DNA from: Myxococcaceae bacterium
Lineage (GTDB): Bacteria > Myxococcota > Myxococcia > Myxococcales > Myxococcaceae
Direction of reading: 5' to 3'
DNA length: 33,747 nt
NCBI GenBank assembly: GCA_019694595.1
Contig: JAIBBQ010000057.1
Coordinates: 1 to 33,747 of the forward strand
In this document: positions 1 to 6,751 of the stretch, piece after piece
Position numbering within the stretch: position 1 is the stretch's first letter
Layout of the letters: each line of letters starts with the position of its first letter
The notes under the pieces: model-generated
The model's input: only the letters and a program-made list of their open reading frames with translations
The model's database searches: none
What the model was told of the DNA's origin: nothing
Position numbers and translations under genes: made by a program

Positions 1-1
1 G

Positions 2-55
2 TCGGGCGGCGGCAGCGCGTCGGGCGGCGGCAGCGCGTCGGGCGGCGGCAGCGGC
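2..55 (+). repeat. 18-bp tandem repeat encoding SGGGSA linker
   Basis: Three in-frame 18-bp units (2-19, 20-37, 38-55) based on tcgggcggcggcagcgcg; the last unit diverges at its 3' end. The array may continue upstream of the window. It encodes the flexible linker of the HAF-repeat protein. Confidence 0.85.
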
Positions 56-1090
56 GCGTGCACCGGCAGCTTCACCACCATCGGAACTCCGGACGCTGGC
101 GCGTTCGTCTTTGCCATCTCGCGCGATGGGACCACCGTGGTCGGGAGCGTGGGCTCCGCCACCGGGAGAATGGCGTTTCGCTGGCGCGCCGATGCTGGGT
201 TGCTGACGCTCGGCCAGCTCTCGTCGGCTTCGCCGTCGAGCGAGGCGTTCGCAGTCTCCGCAGACGGCGAGGTCGTCACCGGCATCAGTCACTCGAGCCA
301 GGTGAGCTGCCCGGGGCGCCAGGACGAGGCCTTCCGGTGGACGGCCGCCGGAGGCATCAGCGGCCTGGGCGATCTCCCCGGTGATTGTTTCTTCTCCGCG
401 GCCTACGGCATCTCCGCCGACGGCGCGCTCATCGTCGGCACCGCGACCAACGCGCAGAGCAACACCGCCGCGACCTGGTCCACCGCAGGTCAGTGGAACG
501 ACCTCGGCCTCGCCATGTCTCCCGGCAACAGCAGCTCCCTCGCCGCGGTGACGCCAGACCGCACGGTCTTCGCCGGCACGTACCGCATCGGCAACGGCGG
601 CGAGTACGAGCTGCTGCGCATCGCCGATGGAGGCGCGCTCGTGGAGCGCCTCGGCGACCTCGACGGCGGCATCAGCTACGCGGGCTTCAACGCGCTGTCC
701 GACGACGGCGAGGTGCTGGTCGGTTTCGGGACCTCGGCGGTCGGCGCCGAGGCGTTGCGGTGGACCCGCGACGCCGGCCCGGTCGCGCTCGGGCACCTCA
801 GCGGCTCCCAGCTCATCAGCGTCGCCGCCGCGGTCTCGCGCGACGGCAGCCTCATCGCCGGGAGTGAACTGACCGACGCCGGCTCGGAGGCCGTGCTGTG
901 GCTCGGCGGACTGTCCGCCTCGCGGCTCGAGCAGGTGCTCTCGAGCCACGGTGTGGTCGTCCCCGCGGGGTACCGGCTCCGCTCGGTCACCGGGCTCACC
1001 ACCTCGGCCACCCAGGTCACGGTGGTCGGAAACACCGACGACGCCAGCGGCAACCCTCTGGGCTTCGTGGCGCGCTACTGCACCCCGTAG
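2..1090 (+). CDS. HAF-repeat exported (lipo)protein, 5' end outside window
   Basis: The frame is open from the first base, so the N-terminus (presumably signal peptide and lipobox) lies upstream; 362 residues are visible. It begins with an SGGGSA low-complexity linker, then the rest is a chain of degenerate repeats of about 50 residues with motifs such as AFRWTAAGG.SGLGDLPGD, AYGISADGALIVG, FNALSDDGEVLVGFG and ALRWTRDAG. These match the 'probable extracellular repeat, HAF family' pattern, thought to form beta-propeller-like extracellular domains. The stop is TAG at 1088-1090. Gly-rich linkers of this kind join the lipid anchor to the folded domain in myxobacterial lipoproteins, so surface attachment is inferred. 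Function is unknown. Confidence 0.8.
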   Translation, partial: SGGGSASGGGSASGGGSGACTGSFTTIGTPDAGAFVFAISRDGTTVVGSVGSATGRMAFRWRADAGLLTLGQLSSASPSSEAFAVSADGEVVTGISHSSQVSCPGRQDEAFRWTAAGGISGLGDLPGDCFFSAAYGISADGALIVGTATNAQSNTAATWSTAGQWNDLGLAMSPGNSSSLAAVTPDRTVFAGTYRIGNGGEYELLRIADGGALVERLGDLDGGISYAGFNALSDDGEVLVGFGTSAVGAEALRWTRDAGPVALGHLSGSQLISVAAAVSRDGSLIAGSELTDAGSEAVLWLGGLSASRLEQVLSSHGVVVPAGYRLRSVTGLTTSATQVTVVGNTDDASGNPLGFVARYCTP

Positions 1091-1114
1091 CGCCGGAACT
1101 CCGCGAGCCTCGCC

Positions 1115-1741
1115 ATGATGAACACCACCAGCGTCGATGCCTACCTCCGCGACGGCTGCGGCCGCTGCGAGAAGTACCGGACCCCCGCGTGCAAGGTGCA
1201 CCTGTGGGCCAGGCCCCTCGAGGCGCTGCGCGCCCTGGTGCTCGAGAGCGAACTCGTGGAGGAGATGAAATGGGGCTCGCCTTGCTACACGCTCGGCGGG
1301 AAGAACGTGCTCATGATCGCGTCGTTCAAGGAGTACTGCGCGCTGCAGTTCTTCAAGGGCGCCGCGCTGGAAGACCCCGACGGCGTGCTGGAGAGCGCAG
1401 GCCCGAACTCGCAGCACGTGCGCTTCATCAAGTTCCGCTCCGGCCAGGACGTGGCCGCCCGGAAGAAGGCCGCCAAGCGCCTCGTGGCCCAGGCCATCGA
1501 ACTCGAGCGCGCCGGAGGCAAGGTCGCCCCGCGCTCCACGCCCGACGCCGTTCCCGAGGAGCTCGCCCGGCGGCTGGCCGCCCAGCCCGCGCTTCGCCGG
1601 GCCTTCGACGCGCTCACCCCGGGGCGCCGGCGCAGCCACGTGCTCCACGTCTCGGGTGCCAAGCAGGCCGAGACACGCGAACGCCGCGTCGACCGCTGCG
1701 CCGAGGCCATCCTCGCCGGACGCGGCTTCAACGAGCGCTAG
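1115..1741 (+). CDS. DUF1801 / YdeI-OmdA family protein
   Basis: 208 residues starting at the first of two adjacent ATG codons (1115, 1118). Residues about 35-125 resemble DUF1801: EEMKWGSPCYTLGGKNVLMIASFKEY, then LQFFKGAALEDP and RFIKFRSGQDV. The C-terminal part (about 135-208) has the OmdA-like helical tail: P.ELARRLAAQPALRRAFDALTPGRRR followed by a K..ETR..R.D.C...I repeat. The N-terminus adds a short Cys cluster (CGRCEKYRTPAC), which is not typical of the family. Members are cytoplasmic proteins of unclear biochemical function. It overlaps the convergent monooxygenase gene by four bases (CTAG), so no terminator separates the two. Confidence 0.85.
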   Translation: MMNTTSVDAYLRDGCGRCEKYRTPACKVHLWARPLEALRALVLESELVEEMKWGSPCYTLGGKNVLMIASFKEYCALQFFKGAALEDPDGVLESAGPNSQHVRFIKFRSGQDVAARKKAAKRLVAQAIELERAGGKVAPRSTPDAVPEELARRLAAQPALRRAFDALTPGRRRSHVLHVSGAKQAETRERRVDRCAEAILAGRGFNER

Positions 1742-3213
1742 CGTCCGTCCGGAGCGCCGAACCACGTGGTGAGCGCCGCCGGCAGGTGCTCGTCGCCGAG
1801 CGTACCCGCCCACGCGACGTATCCATCGGGGCGGACCAGCACCGCCGCCGGCGCCGCCACCATGCCCACCACCGGCAGCTCCCAGCGTCCTGGCGCCGTC
1901 GCGAGAACGCGGTCCACCCGCTTCCCCCAGGGCGAGAGGTCGAAGTGCCCGGGCCCCTTCAGGTCGAGCAGCAGCGGCCGGGCCCGGTGGAGCAGGGTGA
2001 AGAGCCGGGTGGCCCGACCGCCGACGTCCAGGTCGAGGTCGGGCATGCGGCGGCCGACCAGCGGGTGTCCGTCGCCCAGCGGGTAGCGCAGCTCGAGTCC
2101 CGACATCTTCCCCGCGTAGCGCTTGCGCGGCTCCTCCAGCTGCAGGAGCTCGCCGAAGAGCTCCCGCACTGCCTTGCTCCGCTCGTCGGTCCGGTTGAGC
2201 GCCACCTGCGCCAGCGTGTCGCGCAGCACCCGCACGGCCACCGGGTGGCGCTCCGAGTGGTACGTGTCGAGCAGCGCGGCGCTCGAGGTCCCCTTCACCA
2301 CCTGCCCGAGCTTCCAGCCGAGGTTCACCGCGTCCTGCACGCCGAGGTTCAGGCCCTGGCCGCCGACCGGGTAGTGCACGTGCGCGGCGTCCCCGGCGAG
2401 GAGGACCCGGCCCTCGCGGTAGCGCGTCGCTTGCCGGGCGGCGTCGGTGAAGCGGGAAATCCACACCGGGCTGTGCACGCCGAAGTCCGAGCCGTACAGC
2501 GACACCAGGAGCGCCCGCAGATCCTCGAGCGTCGGAGGCGCCGTCGCGCCGACCTGCGCCTCGGTCACCATCACCCGCACGTGCCGGCCGTCGTCCAGCT
2601 TCGCGAAGCCTCGCTGTCCCCGCGCGTCGTTCTGCATCCCCCACGGCGGCTCCTGCGCGAACTCCACCTCGGCGATGACGTGGCTCACCGTCGGCTCGAA
2701 GCCATCGAACGCGATGCCCGCAGCCTTGCGCACCACGCTGCGGCCGCCGTCGCACCCCACCAGGTACTGCGCCCGCAGCGACCGCCCGTCGGACAGCGCG
2801 ACGCTCACCCCGGCGTCGTCCTGCGCGAAGCCGGTCACCTCGCAGGCGCGGAGCATGCCGACCTGCAGCTCCGCCGCCCACTCCGCGAGGAGCCGCTCGA
2901 TGTGCCGCTGCCAGAGCGCCAGTCCGTAGCCGTGACGGGTGGGGAAGTCGCTCACGTCGAGCGGCGTGCCGGCGAAGCCTGCCACCTGCATCGCCTTGCC
3001 CTCGGCCAGGAAGCGGCCCGCGATGCCACGCTGGTCGAGCACCTCGATGGTGCGTGCGTGCAGCCCGCCGGCGCGGGAGCCGTCGACGTCCTGGGTGGCG
3101 CGCCGCTCGACGACGACCACTTCGACGCCCGAGAGCTTCAGCTCCGCCGCCAGCATCAAGCCCGTGGGCCCCGCGCCGGCGATGACCACCGGGTGCGTCG
3201 TCTCGGAATTCAT
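1738..3213 (-). CDS. FAD-dependent aromatic-type monooxygenase
   Basis: 491 residues of the class A flavoprotein monooxygenase family (PheA/TfdB/PgaE type). These enzymes use NAD(P)H and O2 to hydroxylate aromatic or polyketide-like substrates. The N-terminal Rossmann motif is GAGPTGLMLAAEL (residues about 13-25). The DG motif is YLVGCDGGRSVVRKAAGI and the GD motif is VLLAGDAAHVHYPVGGQGLN, followed by QDAVNLGWKL. The C-terminal 100 residues fit the thioredoxin-like domain of this subfamily. The start is the ATG at 3213. It is transcribed divergently from the NmrA-like gene at 3324, so shared control is possible. The substrate cannot be read from sequence. Confidence 0.9.
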   Translation of the reverse strand: MNSETTHPVVIAGAGPTGLMLAAELKLSGVEVVVVERRATQDVDGSRAGGLHARTIEVLDQRGIAGRFLAEGKAMQVAGFAGTPLDVSDFPTRHGYGLALWQRHIERLLAEWAAELQVGMLRACEVTGFAQDDAGVSVALSDGRSLRAQYLVGCDGGRSVVRKAAGIAFDGFEPTVSHVIAEVEFAQEPPWGMQNDARGQRGFAKLDDGRHVRVMVTEAQVGATAPPTLEDLRALLVSLYGSDFGVHSPVWISRFTDAARQATRYREGRVLLAGDAAHVHYPVGGQGLNLGVQDAVNLGWKLGQVVKGTSSAALLDTYHSERHPVAVRVLRDTLAQVALNRTDERSKAVRELFGELLQLEEPRKRYAGKMSGLELRYPLGDGHPLVGRRMPDLDLDVGGRATRLFTLLHRARPLLLDLKGPGHFDLSPWGKRVDRVLATAPGRWELPVVGMVAAPAAVLVRPDGYVAWAGTLGDEHLPAALTTWFGAPDGR

Positions 3214-3244
3214 GACCGCCGCACCTGCCCCGTTCCCCGCGGAG

Positions 3245-3261
3245 AAACCAGCTTCCGGTTT
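3245..3261. promoter_or_regulatory. Weak inverted repeat in divergent intergenic region
   Basis: AAACC-N7-GGTTT lies 32 bp from the monooxygenase start, inside the only spacer shared by two divergent genes. A 5-bp arm in GC-rich DNA is weak evidence. It could be an operator, but no cognate regulator is adjacent on this side. Confidence 0.2.
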
Positions 3262-3294
3262 TCGGCGCGCTGCGACACACTGCAGTCCGTCGCC

Positions 3295-3327
3295 ATGAAC
3301 CGCGGACGCACACGGCCGACCGCGTGA
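3295..3327 (+). other. Possible 10-codon upstream ORF coupled to NmrA-like gene
   Basis: ATG at 3295 opens a 10-codon frame (MNRGRTRPTA) whose TGA at 3325-3327 overlaps the GTG start of the next gene as GTGA. No Shine-Dalgarno sequence precedes that GTG, so coupling from this ORF would explain its translation. It may equally be chance. Confidence 0.3.
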
Positions 3328-4232
3328 GAACTCGAGGCGAGGTCCTGGTGATGGGTGGTCGCGGTCGCATCGGCCGCGAGGTGCTCCGGGCGTTGTCCGC
3401 GAAGGGCGCTCGCGTCCGCTCGCTGGTCCGCACGCCGTCGCCCGGGAGCCTGCTCCCCCACGTCCAGGAAGTGCCGGGGGACCTCGCCGACCGGGCCTCG
3501 CTCCAGCGCGCGCTCTCCGGGGTCGACGCCGCCTTCTTCGTCACCCCCCACCACGCCGACGAGGAGGCGCTCGGGCGCTCCTTCGTCGAGGCCGCGCTCG
3601 CCGCCGGGGTGCGCCGCCTGGTCTTCGCGTCCGCGTACCACGCCGACGTCCGGTCCTCGCTCGGCTACGCGCTCTTCGCCGCCGCGGTGGGGTTCGTCAC
3701 CCACTACGGGCCCAAGCTGCGGGTCGAAGGCCTGGTGCGGCGGTCCGGCGCGAGCCCCGTGGTGCTGATGCCGTCGAACTTCTTCCAGAACGACGAGCTC
3801 TTCCTGAACGAGCTGCGCGCCGGGCGCTACCCCCAGCCGCTCGGGCTGCGGGGGGCCAATCGCGTCGACTGCCGGGACATCGGCGACGCGGCCGCGCGGG
3901 CGCTCCTCGACCTCGAGCTCGCTTCCGGTGCGTACCCGCTCGTCGGCCCCGACCCGGCCTTGACCGGCCCCGAGTGCGCCGACGTCTGGGCCCAGGCGCT
4001 CGGGCGTGCCGTGGCCTACGACGGCGACCTCGACCGGTGGCGCGCCCTGGTCGCCGACCGCATGCCCAGCCGCGAACGGGACGACTTCGGCAAGACGTAC
4101 GGGCTCTTCAGCCGCGTGCGGGTGGCGGCCAAGCCCGCGGAGCTCGCCCGCACCACCGCGCTCCTCGGGCGACCACCCCGTGCGTACCGGGACTACGTCG
4201 CCGAGCTCGCTGCCCGGCTCGAGCCCGCCTGA
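3324..4232 (+). CDS. NmrA-like / atypical SDR NAD(P)-binding protein
   Basis: 302 residues from a GTG start. That start keeps the first Rossmann strand EVLVMGGRGRIGREVLRAL intact; the ATG at 3351 would remove it. Typical atypical-SDR features follow: R.LVRTP after strand 2, VPGDLAD at strand 3, GVDAAFFVTPHHADE, and RLVFASAYHAD. Beyond these, a predicted segment runs SNFFQNDELF and the C-terminal part has RVDCRDIGDAAARALLD and YPLVGPDPALTGPECADVWA, as in NmrA/YtfG/azoreductase-like proteins. Members act as NAD(P)H-dependent reductases or redox sensors. It is divergent from the FAD monooxygenase and 58 bp upstream of tetR. Whether it belongs to the TetR regulon is uncertain because the operator lies after its stop. 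Confidence 0.85.
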   Translation: MRTRGEVLVMGGRGRIGREVLRALSAKGARVRSLVRTPSPGSLLPHVQEVPGDLADRASLQRALSGVDAAFFVTPHHADEEALGRSFVEAALAAGVRRLVFASAYHADVRSSLGYALFAAAVGFVTHYGPKLRVEGLVRRSGASPVVLMPSNFFQNDELFLNELRAGRYPQPLGLRGANRVDCRDIGDAAARALLDLELASGAYPLVGPDPALTGPECADVWAQALGRAVAYDGDLDRWRALVADRMPSRERDDFGKTYGLFSRVRVAAKPAELARTTALLGRPPRAYRDYVAELAARLEPA

Positions 4233-4254
4233 CGCCGGCGCGCTCCTCGAGGAA

Positions 4255-4271
4255 GGCAACGAGGCGTTGCC
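4255..4271. promoter_or_regulatory. TetR operator copy 1 (tetR promoter)
   Basis: GGCAACGAGGCGTTGCC is a perfect 7-bp inverted repeat with a 3-bp spacer. It sits 6 bp upstream of the -10 hexamer and 19 bp upstream of the TetR start. The same 7-3-7 palindrome recurs twice upstream of the membrane protein gene at 6416 and was not seen elsewhere in the window. Autoregulation by the adjacent TetR protein is inferred. Confidence 0.75.
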
Positions 4272-4277
4272 GTGGCC

Positions 4278-4283
4278 TAGGCT
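4278..4283 (+). promoter_or_regulatory. -10 element of tetR, leaderless type
   Basis: TAGGCT is followed by exactly 7 nt and then ATG, which places the likely transcription start on the A of the start codon. The operator occupies the -35/spacer region, consistent with repression. Confidence 0.55.
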
Positions 4284-4290
4284 CTCGCCC

Positions 4291-4926
4291 ATGACCCGGA
4301 AGACCCGCCGGACCCGCGGCGTGCTCGGCGGCCGCAGCGACGAGGTGGTGCGCCGCGTGCTCGACGCCGCACTCGTCGAGCTCGCCAGCTCCGGCTACGC
4401 CGCCTTCCGCATGGAGGCCGTCGCCGAGGCAGCCGAGGTCAACAAGACCACCGTCTACCGGCGCTGGCCCGCCCGGGCACAGCTGATCGCCTCGCTCCTC
4501 GAACGGCTCCAGGCGCCGCTGCGCGCGCACGCCTTGCCTGACACCGGCTCCCTCGAAGGCGACCTGGTCGAGGCGTTCACCCACCGCGCCCGCGTCGCGC
4601 GGACCCTCGAAGGCCGTGCCTGGCGCAGGCTCCTCGCCGAGCGGCTCGACCCCGAGCTCGCGCCGCTGCTGCGCACGGCCATCGACGGCCGCGGCGGCGA
4701 ATGGAAGGCGATGGTCACCCGCGGCATCGGCCGGCGCGAGCTGCCCGAGGGCACCGACGTGCAGCGGCTGTTCGACTTCACCCGCGCCATCGTCGATTCG
4801 CGCGCGCCCGAGCACGTCGACGGGCGCTGGGTGCAGCAGGCGGTGCGCACGGTCCTCGCCGGCGCCCGGGTGGGCACGCTCCGGTCGAGCCCCGGCACCG
4901 CGTCGCGGACCGGGCGAGGGCGCTGA
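4291..4926 (+). CDS. TetR/AcrR family transcriptional regulator
   Basis: 211 residues from ATG 4291; the frame is open upstream, but the start is fixed by the promoter pattern and by homology. The N-terminal helix-turn-helix is clear: VVRRVLDAALVELASSGYAAFRMEAVAEAAEVNKTTVYRRWPARAQLI (residues about 15-60), with the diagnostic NKTTVYRRWP recognition helix. The C-terminal ligand and dimer domain (about 75-200) resembles the TetR_C_11-like group: LEGRAWRRLLAERLDPELAPLLR and FDFTRAIVDSR. It probably represses its own promoter and the unit at 6416-7554 through the three matching palindromes. It is convergent with the metallopeptidase gene (28-bp gap). The ligand is unknown. Confidence 0.92.
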   Translation: MTRKTRRTRGVLGGRSDEVVRRVLDAALVELASSGYAAFRMEAVAEAAEVNKTTVYRRWPARAQLIASLLERLQAPLRAHALPDTGSLEGDLVEAFTHRARVARTLEGRAWRRLLAERLDPELAPLLRTAIDGRGGEWKAMVTRGIGRRELPEGTDVQRLFDFTRAIVDSRAPEHVDGRWVQQAVRTVLAGARVGTLRSSPGTASRTGRGR

Positions 4927-4954
4927 ACCGGAAGCGCTCGCGGCGGCGACCGCC

Positions 4955-5818
4955 TCAGGGCTCGGCGGCGAAGGTGTCGCAGGCGGCGATGGTGCCTTCG
5001 CGCATGCCGGTCTTGAACCACTTCACCCGCTGCGCCGAGCTGCCGTGGGTGAAGGACTCCGGGCTCACCGCGCGCCCGGCGCCGCGCTGCAGGGTGTCGT
5101 CGCCGATGGCGGTGGCCGCCTTGATGGCCTCCTCGACGTCACCTTCCTGGATGAAGGTGCGCAGCTTCTGTCCCCGGTTGGCCCAGACGCCCGCGAAGCA
5201 GTCCGCCTGCAGCTCGAGCCGCACCGAGAGCGCGTTGCGCTCCGCCTTGCCGAGCGCCGTGCGCTGCGCGTGTACCCGGTCGCTGGTGCCGAGCACCTTC
5301 TGCACGTGGTGGCCGACCTCGTGGGCGATGACGTAGGCCTGCGCGAAGTCGCCCGGCGCACCGAAGCGCTGGCTCAGGAGGTCGAAGAAGCCGACGTCGA
5401 GGTACACCTGCTGGTCTCCCGGGCAGTAGAACGGCCCGGTCGCCGCCGTCTCGAAGCCGCACGCCGAGTCGACGGTGTCGCGGAAGAGCACCAGCGTCGG
5501 TCGGGGGTACGTCTTGCCCTGCGCCTGGAAGACCGAGTCCCAGGCGTCCTCGGTCGAGCCGAGCACCGCCCGCACGAAGTCCGAGGCCTGGTCGCTCACC
5601 GGCCCGCCGGTGGTGCGCGGGCCCGGCGCGGTCCGCTGCTGCTGCTGCGCGTCCTGCATCGCCTGCAGCACCTCCACCGGGCTCAGGCCGAGCAGCTTCC
5701 CCACCACCAGCGCGACCACCACTCCACCCAGCGTCAACCCCACGCCGGCCCGCCGGCCACCGCCGCCACCACGGCGGTCATCCACGTTGTCGGAGCGTCG
5801 CTGGCCTGAGAGGTCCAT
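4955..5818 (-). CDS. Neutral zinc metallopeptidase, YpfJ/KPN_02809 family
   Basis: 287 residues from ATG 5818. The frame runs further upstream, but family proteins begin with this short hydrophilic M-D-...-R-S-D-N-V-D-D-R segment. A Gly/Arg stretch is followed by one membrane helix (about 25-44), so the catalytic domain is anchored and probably periplasmic. The zinc site is HEVGH at 166-170 (AYVIAHEVGHHVQKVLG). The third ligand is expected within RLELQADCFAGVWAN. Two Cys in the SACGFETAATGPFYCPGDQQVYLD block are typical of the family. Length and motif order match PF04228 members. The physiological substrate is unknown. It lies between tetR and the VOC gene on the opposite strand and has no palindrome upstream. 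Confidence 0.92.
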   Translation of the reverse strand: MDLSGQRRSDNVDDRRGGGGGRRAGVGLTLGGVVVALVVGKLLGLSPVEVLQAMQDAQQQQRTAPGPRTTGGPVSDQASDFVRAVLGSTEDAWDSVFQAQGKTYPRPTLVLFRDTVDSACGFETAATGPFYCPGDQQVYLDVGFFDLLSQRFGAPGDFAQAYVIAHEVGHHVQKVLGTSDRVHAQRTALGKAERNALSVRLELQADCFAGVWANRGQKLRTFIQEGDVEEAIKAATAIGDDTLQRGAGRAVSPESFTHGSSAQRVKWFKTGMREGTIAACDTFAAEP

Positions 5819-5878
5819 GGGACCGCACCATGCCAAAGTCCACGGCGGCGGAGCATGAAGCCGACCTGGAGAATTCCG

Positions 5879-6328
5879 ATGACCCTCAAGCGCATGGACA
5901 ACGTCGGCATCGTGGTCGAGTCGCTCGACACCGCCATCGAGTTCTTCACCGAGCTCGGGCTCTCCCTGGAAGGCCGCACCACCATCGACGGTGAGTGGGC
6001 TGGTCGAGTCACCGGCGTGCGTGGCCAGCGCGTCGAGATCGCCATGCTCCGGACGCCCGACGGCCACGGGAGAATCGAGCTCTCCCGGTTCCTCGCGCCG
6101 AAGGTGGTCGCCGACCACCGGACGGCGCCGGTCAACGCGCTCGGCTACCTGCGGGTGATGTTCGCAGTCGACGACCTGGAGGCGACCCTGGCCAAGCTGC
6201 GCCCGCTCGGCGCCGCAGTGGTCGACGAGGTGGTCGAGTACGAGGGGGTCTACCGCCTCTGCTACGTCCGCGGCCCCGAAGGCATCCTCGTCGGGCTGGC
6301 GGAGGAGCTGGGTGGCGGCCGGGTATGA
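5879..6328 (+). CDS. VOC-superfamily (glyoxalase/bleomycin-resistance fold) protein
   Basis: 149 residues. ATG 5879 is preferred over ATG 5855 because a GGAG lies 6-7 nt upstream and because the MTLKRMDNVGIVV start is usual in this group. Two beta-alpha-beta-beta-beta modules are visible. The first spans residues 1-60: NVGIVVESLDTAIEFFTELGL ending EIAMLRTPDG. The second spans about 75-145: LGYLRVMFAVDDLEATLAKLRPLGAAVVDEVV ending YVRGPEGILVGLAEEL. Metal ligands His/Glu may be present (E near the end, H of DGHGRIEL). Related proteins are annotated as glyoxalases, but the substrate is not predictable. Its stop is one base before operator copy 2 of the TetR regulon. Confidence 0.88.
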   Translation: MTLKRMDNVGIVVESLDTAIEFFTELGLSLEGRTTIDGEWAGRVTGVRGQRVEIAMLRTPDGHGRIELSRFLAPKVVADHRTAPVNALGYLRVMFAVDDLEATLAKLRPLGAAVVDEVVEYEGVYRLCYVRGPEGILVGLAEELGGGRV

Positions 6329-6329
6329 T

Positions 6330-6346
6330 GGCAACGGCGAGTTGCC
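6330..6346. promoter_or_regulatory. TetR operator copy 2
   Basis: GGCAACGGCGAGTTGCC has 6-bp perfect arms (GGCAAC/GTTGCC) in the same 17-bp frame as copies 1 and 3. It overlaps the candidate -35 element of the 6416 unit. Confidence 0.7.
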
Positions 6347-6371
6347 TTTGAAGATGGTGGCTCGCTAGGGT
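6342..6371 (+). promoter_or_regulatory. Promoter of the membrane protein/methyltransferase unit
   Basis: TTGCCT (6342-6347), an 18-bp spacer and TAGGGT (6366-6371) form a plausible sigma70-type promoter. Operator copy 2 covers the -35 and copy 3 begins 10 bp after the -10, near +1. Confidence 0.5.
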
Positions 6372-6380
6372 TCCTTTGAT

Positions 6381-6397
6381 GGCAACGATTCGTTGCC
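6381..6397. promoter_or_regulatory. TetR operator copy 3
   Basis: GGCAACGATTCGTTGCC is a perfect 7-3-7 palindrome 51 bp (centre to centre) from copy 2, about five helical turns. It precedes the gene at 6416 and would block initiation or early elongation. Confidence 0.75.
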
Positions 6398-6415
6398 AAG
6401 ACAAGGGAGTCTCGA

Positions 6416-6751
6416 ATGGGTTGGCAGCTCGCGGTGGCGTGCTTCTTCGGCGGGGTCTTCCTGGCCAATGCCACGCCGCACTTCATCGCCGGGGTGTCCG
6501 GCAGGGCGTTTCACACGCCGTTCGCCACGCCCCCGTTCCGAGGGGTCTCGCCGCCGTCGGTCAACGTGCTCTGGAGCCTCTTCAACCTCGCGGTGGCGTA
6601 CGTGCTGCTGGTGGTGGTCGCCGGCCTCGAGCTCGGCAAGGTGGCCCAGGTCGCGCCGGCGGCGGCGGGCTTCGGGCTGATGGCGCTCTTCGTCGCGCGC
6701 TCGGTGACCAGGATGCAGCGCGAGGCGGCAGCGCCCGCGGCCCGCCAGTGA
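6416..6751 (+). CDS. Small membrane protein, TetR-regulon target
   Basis: 111 residues from ATG 6416, with AAGGGAGT as Shine-Dalgarno 7 nt upstream. There are probably three membrane segments: about 4-22, 50-71 (NVLWSLFNLAVAYVLLVVVAG) and 80-97. A conserved-looking loop, ANATPHFIAGVSGRAFHTPFA, contains His and Phe residues. I recognise this as a conserved small integral-membrane type but no function is established. It overlaps the methyltransferase gene by GTGA, so the two are translationally coupled. Two palindromes matching the one at tetR flank its promoter, so derepression by the TetR ligand is the likely control. An export or membrane-modification role is only a guess. Confidence 0.8.
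   Translation: MGWQLAVACFFGGVFLANATPHFIAGVSGRAFHTPFATPPFRGVSPPSVNVLWSLFNLAVAYVLLVVVAGLELGKVAQVAPAAAGFGLMALFVARSVTRMQREAAAPAARQ

Noticed and set aside
898-3327. Very long open frame on the plus strand opposite the FAD monooxygenase
   Set aside because: Its translation is Arg/Pro/Ala/His-rich low-complexity sequence with no domains, as expected for an antisense frame in GC-rich coding DNA.
4942-4954. GGCGG-CGA-CCGCC hairpin between tetR and the metallopeptidase gene
   Set aside because: Short stem, no T run on either strand; too weak to call a terminator.
5819-6334. N-terminal extension of the metallopeptidase
   Set aside because: The extra 172 codons lie antisense to the VOC gene and have no signal peptide or family similarity.
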